Shown: one piece after another, positions 8,109 through 16,724 of the stretch
How positions within the stretch are numbered: position 1 is the first letter of the stretch
Layout of the letters: each line of letters begins with the position of its first letter
Assembly: GCA_963839925.1 (NCBI GenBank)
Contig: CAWIWV010000001.1
Coordinates: forward strand, 2,046,001-2,110,000
DNA: 64,000 nt
Origin: Bog-756 sp963839925
Lineage (GTDB): Bacteria > Actinomycetota > Acidimicrobiia > Acidimicrobiales > RAAP-2
Direction of reading: 5' to 3'
Translations under genes and position numbers: made by a program
The notes under the pieces: generated by a model
The model's database searches: none
Seen by the model: the letters and a program-made list of their open reading frames with translations, nothing else
Told to the model about the DNA's origin: nothing

Positions 8109-10769
8109 ATGGCACGCGGAAAACTTCGGCTCTACCTCGGAGCGGCCCCGGGGGTCGGGAAGACCTACGCGATGCTCAACGAGGGCTGGAGGCGGAAGGA
8201 GCGCGGCACCGACGTCGTGATCGGCTGGGTCGAGAACCACGGACGACCCCACACCGACGCACAGATCCGCGACCTCGAGATCTTCCCGCGCCAGACCGTC
8301 GAGTACCGCGGCCAACGCCTCGAGGAGATGGATCTCGACGGCCTGTTGGCACGCAAGCCCGACCTGGTCCTGGTGGACGAGTTGGCCCATACCAACGCGC
8401 CCGGCTTGAAGAACGCCAAACGTTGGCAGGACGTCGAGGAACTGTTGGACGCCGGGATCAATGTCATCTCGACGATCAACCTCCAACATCTCGAGTCGCT
8501 CAACGACGTCGTCGAGGGGATCACCGGCGTCACCCAGCACGAGACGGTTCCCGACCCGGTGGTCCGAGCGGCTGATCAGGTCGAGCTGGTCGACATGGCG
8601 CCCGAAGCATTGCGCCGAAGGCTCGCCCACGGCAACGTCTACCCGGCTGAGCGGATCGATGCCGCCCTGGCCAACTACTTCCGCCCGGGCAACCTGACCG
8701 CCCTACGCGAGCTCGCCCTCTTGTGGGTGGCCGACCGGGTCGACGAAGAACTCCACGACTACCGGGAACGGCACAACATCGCTGGAGCGTGGGAGACCAA
8801 GGAACGGGTGGTCGTCTCGCTCACCGGTTCGCGCGGGAGCGCGGTGCTGATCCGGCGGGCCGCCCGCATGGCGATGCGCACCAAGGCGGAGCTGGTCGGC
8901 GTCCACGTGCGCACGGACGACAGCTTGACCGGGGCCGGGTCCCAAGGACTGGTCGCCAACCGGGCGCTGCTCGACGACCTGGGAGGACGCTTCGTCGAAG
9001 TGGTTGGTGCCGATGTCGCGCCCGCCCTGGTGCAGGTGGCACGAGCCGAGAATGCGACTCAGCTGGTCATGGGGGCAACCCACCGCAGCCGGCTCACCGA
9101 GTTCGTCCGTGGTTCGGTCATCAACTCGGTCATCCGGGCCGCCGGGGGCTCTCTCGACATCCACGTGATCGCCACCAAAGACGAGATACGCACCGGCTCG
9201 CCCGAAGACGGCTCGGATGCGGCGAGCTCCGACGAGGCTCCACCGCCAGAGCGCCCACGACAGGAGAAGTTCGGCCGGTATCAGCCGAGCCTGCTCTCGC
9301 CGCTCTCCATCCGCCGGAGGATTGCGGCAGTGGTCATCTGCCTGGTCGGATTTCCGCTCCTGACGCTGGTGCTGACCAACTGGCGAGGCGGGCAGAGCCT
9401 CGCCACCGCGCTCAGTGCCTATCTGGTGCTGGTGGTCATCGTGGCCGCCACGGGCGGTGTCTGGCCGGCAGTCCTCGCCGCCGTCGCAGGATTCCTCCTG
9501 TCGAACTACTACTTCGCCCCGCCCATCCACACCTTCACCATCGCCAACACCGACTCAGTTGCAGCGCTTGCCATGTTTCTGGTCACCGCGGGAGTGGTGA
9601 GTGTGCTGGTTGACCTCTCTGCTCGCCGTACAGCCACCGCGATCCAGGCCCGAACCGATGCGCAGACCTTGGCACGCATCGCAGGACGGATGGTCGCCCC
9701 GGAGGGCAATCCCCTCCCTGCCCTCCTCGAGGAGCTGTTGGTGGCCTTCAGGATCCAGTCGGCAGCCGTGCTGCGGCCCGACGGGGCAGATGGGCCTGCG
9801 GAACCGGGACCGACCGAGCGGTCGGGGTCCGGGACGTGGTCGACGGTCGCGCGGGCCGGTGAGGATCCCCCGCAGCGACCGGAGGAGGCGACCGTCGTGG
9901 TGCCACTCTCCGAGGTGGAGACCCTTGCACTCAAAGGGCCCGGACTCACCGCCGAGGACCGCGAGATCCTTGTCGCGTTCGCAGCGCAGCTCGCCGCTGC
10001 GCTGGAGAGCGATCGCCTGCACGCAGAAGCAGCACAGGCCGACTCTCTTGCACGGACCGACCAACTCCGCTCGACCCTGCTCGCCGCGGTGAGTCACGAC
10101 CTGCGTACACCGTTGGCCTCGATCAAGGCATCGGCGTCGACCCTCCTCTCCGAAGAACTCCGGTTGGACCCACAGGAGAACCATCTGCTCCTCGAGACCA
10201 TCGACGATCAGGCCGATCGTCTGAACGCTCTGGTGGAGAACCTGTTGGACATCAGCCGGCTCCAGACCGGTGCGATGGAAGTGCTCCGTCAAAGCACCGA
10301 CGTCGACGCGCTGGTCGCGACCGCACTCGACAGCGTGGGCACGCGTAGCACCCGAGTGGTGGTCGACATCGAACATCCCCTTCCCCGGATCCACACCGAC
10401 CCGGTCCTGCTCGAGCGGGCGCTCGCCAACCTCATCGACAACGCCCTCGTCCATGCCCAAGGAGCGGCGCTGCGGGTCGAGGCGGGCCTGGTGGCCCGCA
10501 GGGTCGTCATCCGGGTGGTCGACCGCGGTCCGGGGATCCGGCCCGAAGACCGCGAACGAATCTTTCGACCCTTTCATCGTCGAGGGGATCCGGACCAGCT
10601 CGGTGGCGCAGGGCTCGGTTTGGCCGTCGCCCGGGGATTCGTAGAGGCGACCGGAGCAGAGCTGGAGGTGGAGGACACACCGGGTGGTGGCTGCACGATG
10701 GTGATCCGCATCTCCGACCTCGAACCGGCCGAACCCGTCGGCGACAGGGTCACGGAGGGTTCGCCGTAG
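8109..10769 (+). CDS. kdpD: Sensor histidine kinase KdpD, complete
   Basis: 886 residues, full KdpD architecture. KdpD domain with Walker A GAAPGVGKT (11-19) and DELAHTN (90-96); universal-stress domain (about 230-365); DUF4118 membrane part with four helices (about 400-500); GAF-like region (about 510-630); HisKA with SHDLRTPL (His663); HATPase with NLIDNALVHA, DRGPGI and GLGLAVARGF. AGGAGG lies upstream of the ATG. It senses low K+ or turgor and phosphorylates KdpE. This is the second kdpD in the window; the first follows kdpC on the other strand (1-1169). Confidence 0.95.
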   Translation: MARGKLRLYLGAAPGVGKTYAMLNEGWRRKERGTDVVIGWVENHGRPHTDAQIRDLEIFPRQTVEYRGQRLEEMDLDGLLARKPDLVLVDELAHTNAPGLKNAKRWQDVEELLDAGINVISTINLQHLESLNDVVEGITGVTQHETVPDPVVRAADQVELVDMAPEALRRRLAHGNVYPAERIDAALANYFRPGNLTALRELALLWVADRVDEELHDYRERHNIAGAWETKERVVVSLTGSRGSAVLIRRAARMAMRTKAELVGVHVRTDDSLTGAGSQGLVANRALLDDLGGRFVEVVGADVAPALVQVARAENATQLVMGATHRSRLTEFVRGSVINSVIRAAGGSLDIHVIATKDEIRTGSPEDGSDAASSDEAPPPERPRQEKFGRYQPSLLSPLSIRRRIAAVVICLVGFPLLTLVLTNWRGGQSLATALSAYLVLVVIVAATGGVWPAVLAAVAGFLLSNYYFAPPIHTFTIANTDSVAALAMFLVTAGVVSVLVDLSARRTATAIQARTDAQTLARIAGRMVAPEGNPLPALLEELLVAFRIQSAAVLRPDGADGPAEPGPTERSGSGTWSTVARAGEDPPQRPEEATVVVPLSEVETLALKGPGLTAEDREILVAFAAQLAAALESDRLHAEAAQADSLARTDQLRSTLLAAVSHDLRTPLASIKASASTLLSEELRLDPQENHLLLETIDDQADRLNALVENLLDISRLQTGAMEVLRQSTDVDALVATALDSVGTRSTRVVVDIEHPLPRIHTDPVLLERALANLIDNALVHAQGAALRVEAGLVARRVVIRVVDRGPGIRPEDRERIFRPFHRRGDPDQLGGAGLGLAVARGFVEATGAELEVEDTPGGGCTMVIRISDLEPAEPVGDRVTEGSP

Positions 10770-10781
10770 GATCGTGGCCCG

Positions 10782-11861
10782 ATGGAACGGGCGACGGTCG
10801 ACATCTACGAGGACCGTGGTCTCCAGTGGGCCTCCTCCCACTCCAAAGCCGGGCGACGGGTCGAGGCGGAAGCATTCGCGGAGCGGGTGGAGAAAGGTTC
10901 GCTCCGCCTGGACGTGGGGTGCGGTGCCGGGCGCTACCTGCCGTATCTGGGGAATCCGGTGATCGGCCTCGATGCCTCGACGGTCATGCTCGACGCATGT
11001 CGTTCGCAGACACCGGATGCCCTCTATCTGCGTGCTGACGTGGAGCACCTGCCGTTTGCCCGTCACTCGATCGGTGGCGCCTGGTCCTGGATGACCCACC
11101 TCCACGTTCCCAGCCACCGACTGCCGCTGTCCCTGTGGGACCTCCATCGGGTCTTATCGGTCGGCGCCCCGTTCGAGCTCCAGGTTCTCGAAGGCACCTA
11201 CGAGGGTTCTGACCTCCCCGGGGACGATGTCGGCGGTCGGTTCTTCTCCTCGTGGACGCCCGATCGCCTGGTCGACCAGGTCGTCGGAGCCGGCTTCGAC
11301 GTCGAAGCCGGGTCACTCACCGTCTCGGGCGACGAGGTGCGGCTCCGGGCGGTGCGGGCACGCACCTTGGCCGACACCGTGTCCAACGGTATGCGGCTGC
11401 TGATCTGCGGGGTGAATCCGTCGATGTACTCCGCCGACGCCGGGATCGGCTACGCCCGGCCCGGCAACCGGTTCTGGAGCGCAGCGCTTGCCGCGGGCAT
11501 CGTGCGCAAGGATCGCGATCCGATCGACGCGCTGATCAACCATGGGATGGGGATGACCGATTTCGCCAAGCGAGCGACCCGGACCGCGGCGGAGGTGACA
11601 GCGGACGAGTTCCGGCAGGGGTATGAACGGGTCGAGCGCCTCGTCGAGTGGCTACGGCCCGGGGCAGTCTGCTTCGTCGGTCTGTCGGGGTGGAGGGCAG
11701 CAGTGAATCGGCACGCGAAAGCGGGACTGCAGACCGAACCCATCGGTGGAAGGCCTGCCTACGTGATGCCCTCGACGAGCGGCCTCAACGCCCGCACCTC
11801 GCTCGACGAGCTCACCAACCATCTGGTCGCTGCGGCGGAGATCGCAACCGGTGAGGCTTGA
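10782..11861 (+). CDS. Methyltransferase fused to Mug-type uracil/thymine-DNA glycosylase
   Basis: 359-residue two-domain protein. Residues 1-195 form a class I SAM methyltransferase: LDVGCGAGRYL (43-53) binds SAM, IGLDAS and LRADVEHLPF follow, and the C-terminal part is of the FELQVLEGTY type. Residues 203-359 match the Mug/TDG family (UDG family 2): CGVNPS (209-214) holds the Asn of the GINP motif, RPGNRFW (226-232) is the family's HPxNRFW, and MPSTSGLNA (329-337) is the DNA-intercalating loop. Mug removes uracil or thymine from G mismatches; the methyl acceptor of the first half is unknown. It starts 12 bases after kdpD. No stop or frame change lies at the join, so the fusion is read directly. 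Confidence 0.8.
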   Translation: MERATVDIYEDRGLQWASSHSKAGRRVEAEAFAERVEKGSLRLDVGCGAGRYLPYLGNPVIGLDASTVMLDACRSQTPDALYLRADVEHLPFARHSIGGAWSWMTHLHVPSHRLPLSLWDLHRVLSVGAPFELQVLEGTYEGSDLPGDDVGGRFFSSWTPDRLVDQVVGAGFDVEAGSLTVSGDEVRLRAVRARTLADTVSNGMRLLICGVNPSMYSADAGIGYARPGNRFWSAALAAGIVRKDRDPIDALINHGMGMTDFAKRATRTAAEVTADEFRQGYERVERLVEWLRPGAVCFVGLSGWRAAVNRHAKAGLQTEPIGGRPAYVMPSTSGLNARTSLDELTNHLVAAAEIATGEA

Positions 11862-11863
11862 TC

Positions 11864-12265
11864 TCAGCCCATGGTCTTCGACCCGTCGAGCGCCTCCCGG
11901 ATGATGTCGGCGTGACCGGCATGCTGTGCGGTCTCGGCGAGGATGTGCAGCACCACGTAACGGGCTGACCACGCTGCACCGGGTGGGAACCACGGCCTCG
12001 CCGGCAATGGATGCGAGACGTCGAGCGAGGGAAGGGAGGCCACGAGCTCGTCGGTATGCCTGGCGACGTCTTCATACTGCTCGAGCAGAGATGCGAGGGA
12101 GTCGTCGGCATCGAATCGAAATCCCTCAGCGTGGGCCTCATAGGCGGATTCCGAGGGTTCCATCGAACTTGCGCCCCGCACGATGAAGTTTGCCCATCCT
12201 TCCTCCACCGCTGTCACGTGCTTGATGAGACCACCGAGCGAAAGCTCGCTCACCGTCGTGCGCAA
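11864..12265 (-). CDS. DinB-family (DUF664) protein, start lost to a frameshift
   Basis: Four-helix DinB/DUF664 protein, of the kind that often works with mycothiol as a thiol transferase or hydrolase. Visible are LSLGGLIKHVTAVEEGWANF and the metal-binding His in AETAQHAGHADIIREAL. From TTG 12265 it gives 133 residues, but the same frame carries 30 more family-like residues upstream (DDRERADLVASLRSHRAF, to about 12361) with no ATG or GTG. Just there the upstream TIGR03086 gene ends out of frame at a run of five G (12362-12366 on the plus strand). One more base would join the two into one fused protein. Confidence 0.72.
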   Translation of the reverse strand: MRTTVSELSLGGLIKHVTAVEEGWANFIVRGASSMEPSESAYEAHAEGFRFDADDSLASLLEQYEDVARHTDELVASLPSLDVSHPLPARPWFPPGAAWSARYVVLHILAETAQHAGHADIIREALDGSKTMG

Positions 12266-12957
12266 CGAGGCCTGCTCGTCGGTGATGCCCGTGACGGTCT
12301 GGAGCAGGAAGGCGCGGTGGCTGCGCAGGGAGGCGACCAGGTCGGCGCGCTCCCGGTCGTCGGGGGAGTCCGCCCCATGAAGGCGGCCAGACGGTCATAC
12401 GGAGAAAGACCTGCGCTGGTCGCGACCTCACTGCCGAACGGCATCGGCTCGTCCCCCCGATACTCGGGCTGAATCGCCAAACGGGCGATCGGAAGCACCG
12501 ATTCGGCGAGGCTCTCGTCGAGCATCTGCCGGGCCCCGAGGGCGACTGCGAGGTCCCAGGCGTGCGTCGCCTGTTCGATCACGTAGATCTCAGCTACGAC
12601 CGCTGCAGGGAATGTCCCGAACGGCAGTGCGATCTCGCCGTCGAAAGCTCCCGGGGATTTCCAGGCAGTGAGAGCCACTGCGGCCGTCTTGCCAAACGCG
12701 GACGCGATCTCCGCCGGATCCACGCCACTCACTGCGGTGTCCGGTTCTGGGATGGGAAGACCCTGTCCGGCCGCACTGACCCGCTCGGCTGCGAAGAGCA
12801 TGTGGCCGGCAAGCGTGGCGACGTCGAAGCTGGCACACGGGGTGGGTCGCGCACACTCGTCGGAGGTGACCCGCTCGAGCACTCGGGTCGACTGGTCGAA
12901 GGTGCGCTCGAGCAGTTGGGTGAGGTCGTCGGCGGTCGGCTGGGTGGGATCGGGCAT
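12250..12957 (-). CDS. TIGR03086-type metal-binding protein (MDMPI family)
   Basis: Mycothiol-maleylpyruvate-isomerase-like protein of the TIGR03086 group. ATG 12957 has AGGAGG about 8 bases ahead; longer upstream starts are out of register with the family. The authentic part runs to LSPYDRLAAFMGRTP, the usual C-terminus of the family (about 197 residues). It contains CASFDVATLAGHM and the second metal His in IEQATHAWDLAVAL. The last 38 codons read low-complexity Ser/Pro/Arg and are an out-of-frame reading of the DinB N-terminus. The switch falls at a run of five C (minus strand), see the DinB entry. Function of the family is only broadly known. Confidence 0.78.
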   Translation of the reverse strand: MPDPTQPTADDLTQLLERTFDQSTRVLERVTSDECARPTPCASFDVATLAGHMLFAAERVSAAGQGLPIPEPDTAVSGVDPAEIASAFGKTAAVALTAWKSPGAFDGEIALPFGTFPAAVVAEIYVIEQATHAWDLAVALGARQMLDESLAESVLPIARLAIQPEYRGDEPMPFGSEVATSAGLSPYDRLAAFMGRTPPTTGSAPTWSPPCAATAPSCSRPSRASPTSRPRCARR

Positions 12958-13046
12958 GGAGATCGTCCTCCTGTCAGGGTGGGTTTCTGTCACTGCTCCG
13001 AACCTTAAACGGCTAAATAGGACATCTAGTGGCCGGTTTTTGAGAA

Positions 13047-13058
13047 TATGATTTCGGG
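13047..13058 (+). promoter_or_regulatory. Leaderless promoter of the WYL regulator
   Basis: TATGAT (13047-13052) is a good actinobacterial -10 hexamer. Six bases separate it from the GTG at 13059, so transcription would begin on or next to the start codon. No Shine-Dalgarno sequence is present. The promoter faces that of the TIGR03086 gene across about 100 bases. Confidence 0.55.
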
Positions 13059-14057
13059 GTGCGCGCTGACCGGCTCGTGGCAATCGTCTTGCTGCTCCAA
13101 ACCCACGGCCAACTGACCGCTGGTGCCTTGGCTGAGATGCTCGAGACATCGGAACGCACCATCCGCCGCGACCTCGACGCCCTACTCGTGTCCGGCGTTC
13201 CCCTCTACTCGTTGCGGGGCCGCGGCGGAGGGTGGACCCTGCTCGGTGGGCATCACCTCAATCTTTCGGGGTTCACCGTGGACGAAGCCCGGGCTTTGTT
13301 CTTGGTCGCGGGTGCCCGCCCTCCGACGAACACCGCTGAAGGTGCCAACGCGGAGCCCAAATCAGGCGAGCTGCAATCGGCACTTCGCAAACTGCTTGCC
13401 GCACTACCCGAGCCACTCCGTCACGAGGCGAGCGCAGCGGAGGGGGCGGTGGTCGTGGACTCTTCGGGCTGGGGGCACCCGACGGAGACATCACCACATC
13501 TTGCAGAACTGCAAGCCGCCGTGCTCGACCGCCGACAAGTCGACCTCGAATACGCCAAGCCCGGAGGTGGCCCCGAGCGGCGTCGGGTGCACCCCTACGG
13601 TCTGGTGACCAAACGGGGAGTCTGGTATCTGCTCGGTGGTACCGACGCGGGGCGTCGCACCTTCCGGCTCTCGCGCATCCACGCGGTCAGTCGCACCGAA
13701 GCCCCGGTCGAGCTGCCTCCAGATTTCGACCTTGCGAACGAGTGGGACGAGAGTCAACGTGATTTCGCCGAGCGAATGCGCGTCGTGCAGGTCGAGCTCG
13801 AGGTTGCCGACCATGCGGTCCTCCGGTTGTCGGCGGCGGTGCGCGGCTGGGCCAGCGCAGAAGAGCACGACGACCCGAGCGGCGACACCGAAGCGGGTTG
13901 GCGGCGGATCACCGCCACCTTCCCTCATGTTGGGGCTGCCGCCGCGAGCTTGGCCCCGTTTGGCGACACGGTACGGATTCTCGAACCCAGGGAGCTGCGC
14001 GATGAGCTGCGTGCCTTGGGCGAAGCACTCGTCCGCTCGAATCGTGCTTCCCTCTGA
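13059..14057 (+). CDS. WYL-domain transcriptional regulator
   Basis: 332-residue DeoR-like regulator. The N-terminal winged helix (about 1-60) reads LTAGALAEMLETSERTIRRDLDAL, a typical HTH_11. The WYL domain (about 150-230) carries the name-giving triad as GVWYLLGG, with RTFRLSRI following; a C-terminal WCX-type region completes it. WYL domains bind small ligands or nucleic acid and switch DNA binding. It starts at GTG 13059 (leaderless, see promoter). It is divergent from the TIGR03086/DinB genes, so those are its likely targets; the operator is not identified. Confidence 0.88.
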   Translation: MRADRLVAIVLLLQTHGQLTAGALAEMLETSERTIRRDLDALLVSGVPLYSLRGRGGGWTLLGGHHLNLSGFTVDEARALFLVAGARPPTNTAEGANAEPKSGELQSALRKLLAALPEPLRHEASAAEGAVVVDSSGWGHPTETSPHLAELQAAVLDRRQVDLEYAKPGGGPERRRVHPYGLVTKRGVWYLLGGTDAGRRTFRLSRIHAVSRTEAPVELPPDFDLANEWDESQRDFAERMRVVQVELEVADHAVLRLSAAVRGWASAEEHDDPSGDTEAGWRRITATFPHVGAAAASLAPFGDTVRILEPRELRDELRALGEALVRSNRASL

Positions 14058-14087
14058 AGATCTGACTGGCTCTCTGTCTGCTCAGGC

Positions 14088-14384
14088 TCAGTCCAAATCG
14101 ACCGTCGTGCAGTGGTCGACCACCGGAGGAGACTCGAAGAAGGGGCCGATCAGCGAACGCCATTCGACGAACGCCTCCGACTCGCGGAAGCCCACCATGT
14201 GGTCGTCGAGGCTCTCCCACTCGACGAGGAGGAGATACCGATCGGGTTCCTCCACCCCGCGATGGAGTTCCATGGATATGAAACCGCGGGAACTTGCGAT
14301 CACCCGTCGGGCGTGGAACATCGCGCTTTCGAATTCCGCCGCGGCCCCCGGCTTGATCGTGATGAGGGCATGTTCGAGAACCAT
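14088..14384 (-). CDS. Antibiotic-biosynthesis-monooxygenase (ABM) domain protein
   Basis: 98-residue dimeric alpha/beta-barrel protein of the ABM type. Seen: LEHALITIKPGAAAEFE at the N-terminus, ARRVIASSRGFISMELHRGVEEPDRYLLLVEWES in the middle, and the buried Trp/Glu pair. Members act as cofactor-free monooxygenases, heme degraders or small-molecule binders, so the substrate cannot be named. TAGGTT lies 6 bases before the ATG, suggesting a leaderless message. It is a stand-alone gene between the convergent WYL gene and the thiolase-like gene. Confidence 0.8.
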   Translation of the reverse strand: MVLEHALITIKPGAAAEFESAMFHARRVIASSRGFISMELHRGVEEPDRYLLLVEWESLDDHMVGFRESEAFVEWRSLIGPFFESPPVVDHCTTVDLD

Positions 14385-14443
14385 GGGCAGAACCTAGCCT
14401 TGATCATTCGTCCGGAGAGGATCGCGACAGGATCCCTCTCGGA

Positions 14444-15937
14444 TCAGACGAGGTCGAACCGACCTGCGGCGACCCGCACCCGAGCGCCAATCAGCTCGTG
14501 GATGATCGCTCGTTCCGCCAGATCGGAGTCGTCGCTGATCGCCACGCAGCGGATGCGACTGGGCGTCTCACACAACACCACGGTGCGAACGGGATCCATA
14601 CCGTCGAACGTCACGGTGTACGTGACGACGGTGGCGTCGCCCGCATACCCGTCGAGTGACTCGATCACCCCGACGGTGGCGGTCTCCTTCTCTGCGGCGG
14701 CGCCCAGATCGGCGACCAGCGGAGGGAGGCCGTCGGGATGGCCCGACCACACCCCGATGCCCGGCTTGGTCAGCAAACCGCTGACCGTGGTGACCGCGCC
14801 AAGGGCGCCCGGATCGGCGCGCAGCTTTTCCACGACGTCGACCATGCTCTGGAGCACGAAGTTGTTGAACGGCCCACCGGCAAAGGCCATTCCCCCGGTG
14901 ACCGTCGGCGTGCTGCGGGGATCCAGCCCCAGCTCTCGCTGCTGCACCCGGACCGCGGCGGGGAAACAGCTGTAGACCTCGAGGATCTCCACCTCGGAGA
15001 GGGGCCGGCCGATGCGATCGCTCACCGCTCGACCGAGGACACCCATCGCAGGCCACGCGTTCGGTTCCCGCCTCCGCAACAGCGACACGGCGTGACTGGA
15101 GTCGACCCCCGCCAACGGGAACACCCACCGATCGGTCGGCACCCCGACCCGGGTCGCGGTCTCGACCGAACAGAAGACCAGAGCCGCGGCCTGGTTGACC
15201 GTCCATTGGGTCGAGTGCCACTTGCTGTAGGGGAACGCGAGCGGTCGGTTCGTCTTGGACGGCTGGTCCAGCAGGTCGGCGTCCATCGGCGCGGGAAAGG
15301 CAGCTCGAGGGTTGCTCCGTGCCACCTGGTTGAAACGTTCCCACAGTTGGGCGATCGTCCTCCGGTGCTCGGTCTGGGTCCGACCCTCGGCCACCCGAAG
15401 GGCGTTCTCGATCAGCGCATACTGCTGCACCGGGTCCCACAGGCGGTGGGCGACCTCGACCGGCTCGAGCAACGGGCCAGGTCTCCGATGGACCACATCG
15501 GGCACGGCACCGTCCTGAACCGTCTCCGCGGCGGAGCCGCCGGCACGCTCGAGGTCCCGCGCCCAGAGCTTCGCCTCTCCCCCGGCGACGACCGCAACCT
15601 CGGACTCACCGGTCATGATCGCATGCAGCGCGTCGTTGATAGCCGTCTGTTGCGGGATGCCCAGTTCGTAGAGGTGGGTTCTGGCTCCGGTCGCACCGAC
15701 CCGTTCGGCGACCAGGCGCGCAGGGTCGGGGTAGTTCCAACTCCCCTGGGGGACGGCCAACCGATCGATCATCGTCGCCAATGTCGACACGCCGGCATCC
15801 GAAACGGCGGCTTCGAGGGCGCCGACCATCAGGTCGGACGCCTCCGCGTGCTCCGAGTCGACTCCGACCCCCACCAGCACCGGCGTCCTCGGATCGAGCG
15901 AGCCCGAACCGGTTGCGCCTGCGGTCGGGGCGCTCAC
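14444..15937 (-). CDS. Thiolase-like acetyl-CoA acetyltransferase (Rv1867-like)
   Basis: 497-residue protein of the thiolase superfamily with a C-terminal OB-like extension (about 420-497), resembling the mycobacterial group that includes Rv1867. The thiolase fold is seen in TPVLVGVGVD, VAVVAGGEAK, LEVYSCFPAAVRV and TGGMAFAGGPFNNF. The position of the usual nucleophilic Cys reads GIPQQTAINDALHAI and has no Cys, so classical thiolase chemistry is doubtful. A carrier or retro-aldol role, as in related sterol-pathway proteins, is possible but unproven. Its ATG overlaps the stop of the DUF4031 gene by 4 bases. Confidence 0.78.
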   Translation of the reverse strand: MSAPTAGATGSGSLDPRTPVLVGVGVDSEHAEASDLMVGALEAAVSDAGVSTLATMIDRLAVPQGSWNYPDPARLVAERVGATGARTHLYELGIPQQTAINDALHAIMTGESEVAVVAGGEAKLWARDLERAGGSAAETVQDGAVPDVVHRRPGPLLEPVEVAHRLWDPVQQYALIENALRVAEGRTQTEHRRTIAQLWERFNQVARSNPRAAFPAPMDADLLDQPSKTNRPLAFPYSKWHSTQWTVNQAAALVFCSVETATRVGVPTDRWVFPLAGVDSSHAVSLLRRREPNAWPAMGVLGRAVSDRIGRPLSEVEILEVYSCFPAAVRVQQRELGLDPRSTPTVTGGMAFAGGPFNNFVLQSMVDVVEKLRADPGALGAVTTVSGLLTKPGIGVWSGHPDGLPPLVADLGAAAEKETATVGVIESLDGYAGDATVVTYTVTFDGMDPVRTVVLCETPSRIRCVAISDDSDLAERAIIHELIGARVRVAAGRFDLV

Positions 15938-16263
15938 CTCGGCGATGAGGTTGCAGTCGCGCCGACCAGGCCGGGCGTCGCCCGTCGCTGTGTCCGGCGC
16001 CGCTCACGCATCATCATGCCGACCTCACGCCAGGTCACCTCGACCGCTCCGAGGGCCACGGCATCGCTCCGCGACCGCTCAGGCAGGTCGTAGTGCGCGT
16101 GGTGGCGACGGTCGTCGCGGCACTGGAACCAGCCGCGCCGGAGCCCCAACCGTGCGGCGAACGCGTGGAGCTCGTCGTCGCAGTCCGCCAGCAGATGGGA
16201 CCAGCGGTCGGTGACCGGTCCCAAGGTGGCCGGCTGGCGCCAGTCGTCCAGGTAGACGGTCAC
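15934..16263 (-). CDS. DUF4031 domain protein
   Basis: 109-residue conserved protein of unknown function. It opens VTVYLDDWRQPA and contains WSHLLAD, ELHAFAARLGLRRGWFQ and HYDLPERSR, the DUF4031 pattern. GTG 16263 was chosen because the family starts at this strand; a longer reading from 16332 would overlap the rhodanese gene by 29 bases and add a non-conserved Arg-rich lead. The C-terminus overlaps the thiolase-like gene, so they are probably co-transcribed. Confidence 0.72.
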   Translation of the reverse strand: MTVYLDDWRQPATLGPVTDRWSHLLADCDDELHAFAARLGLRRGWFQCRDDRRHHAHYDLPERSRSDAVALGAVEVTWREVGMMMRERRRTQRRATPGLVGATATSSPR

Positions 16264-16303
16264 GAATGCGAGGACGCGTCGCGGGTCGCGGCGTTCACGG
16301 TGC

Positions 16304-16654
16304 TCAGATGATCCGCCCGGTAGCACCGGCATCGGTCACCACCGGCAGACCCTCCGCCTCCCAAGCCAGCATCCCGCCGCCGGCATTCCGGACCTCGAAG
16401 CCCGCATCGGCCAGGGCCGCCGCAACCGCACCCGACCGTCCTCCAACCCGGCACATGCAGACCACCACCCGATCCCTCGGAAGCTCGTCAATCCGGTCTG
16501 CAACTTCCCCCATCGGCAGGTGTGTCGCCTCCGGCGCATGGCCCGCGCCCCACTCCTCCACTTCCCGCACGTCGAGCAGGAACCCACCCTCCCCGACGAG
16601 GCGGCGCGCCTCGGTGGGACCGACTTCCGCAACGGCTTGGGACTCGTCAGGCAT
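16304..16654 (-). CDS. Rhodanese-like domain protein
   Basis: 116-residue single-domain rhodanese. LLDVREVEEWGAGH is the entry motif; VCMCRVGGRSGAVAAAL holds the active-site loop C-R-V-G-G-R-S, whose Cys carries persulfide sulfur; GGMLAWEAEGLPV closes the domain. There is no signal peptide, so it is cytoplasmic. It probably moves sulfane sulfur; the acceptor is unknown. It is the first gene of the rhodanese-DUF4031-thiolase-like group. Confidence 0.87.
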   Translation of the reverse strand: MPDESQAVAEVGPTEARRLVGEGGFLLDVREVEEWGAGHAPEATHLPMGEVADRIDELPRDRVVVCMCRVGGRSGAVAAALADAGFEVRNAGGGMLAWEAEGLPVVTDAGATGRII

Positions 16655-16724
16655 CGCATCACCGTAGTGGAAGCCGCCCGAGTGTCAGCTCCTTCGGGTG
16701 TGGAGACGAGTCAGGCCGCCGGTG

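Noticed and set aside
9555..11147. 530-codon open frame antisense to kdpD and the methyltransferase-Mug gene
   Set aside because: Shadow of real genes; it crosses two unrelated genes and has no recognisable domain.
14738..16093. 451-codon open frame opposite the thiolase-like gene
   Set aside because: Arg/His/Gly-rich antisense shadow; the thiolase-like reading is conserved.
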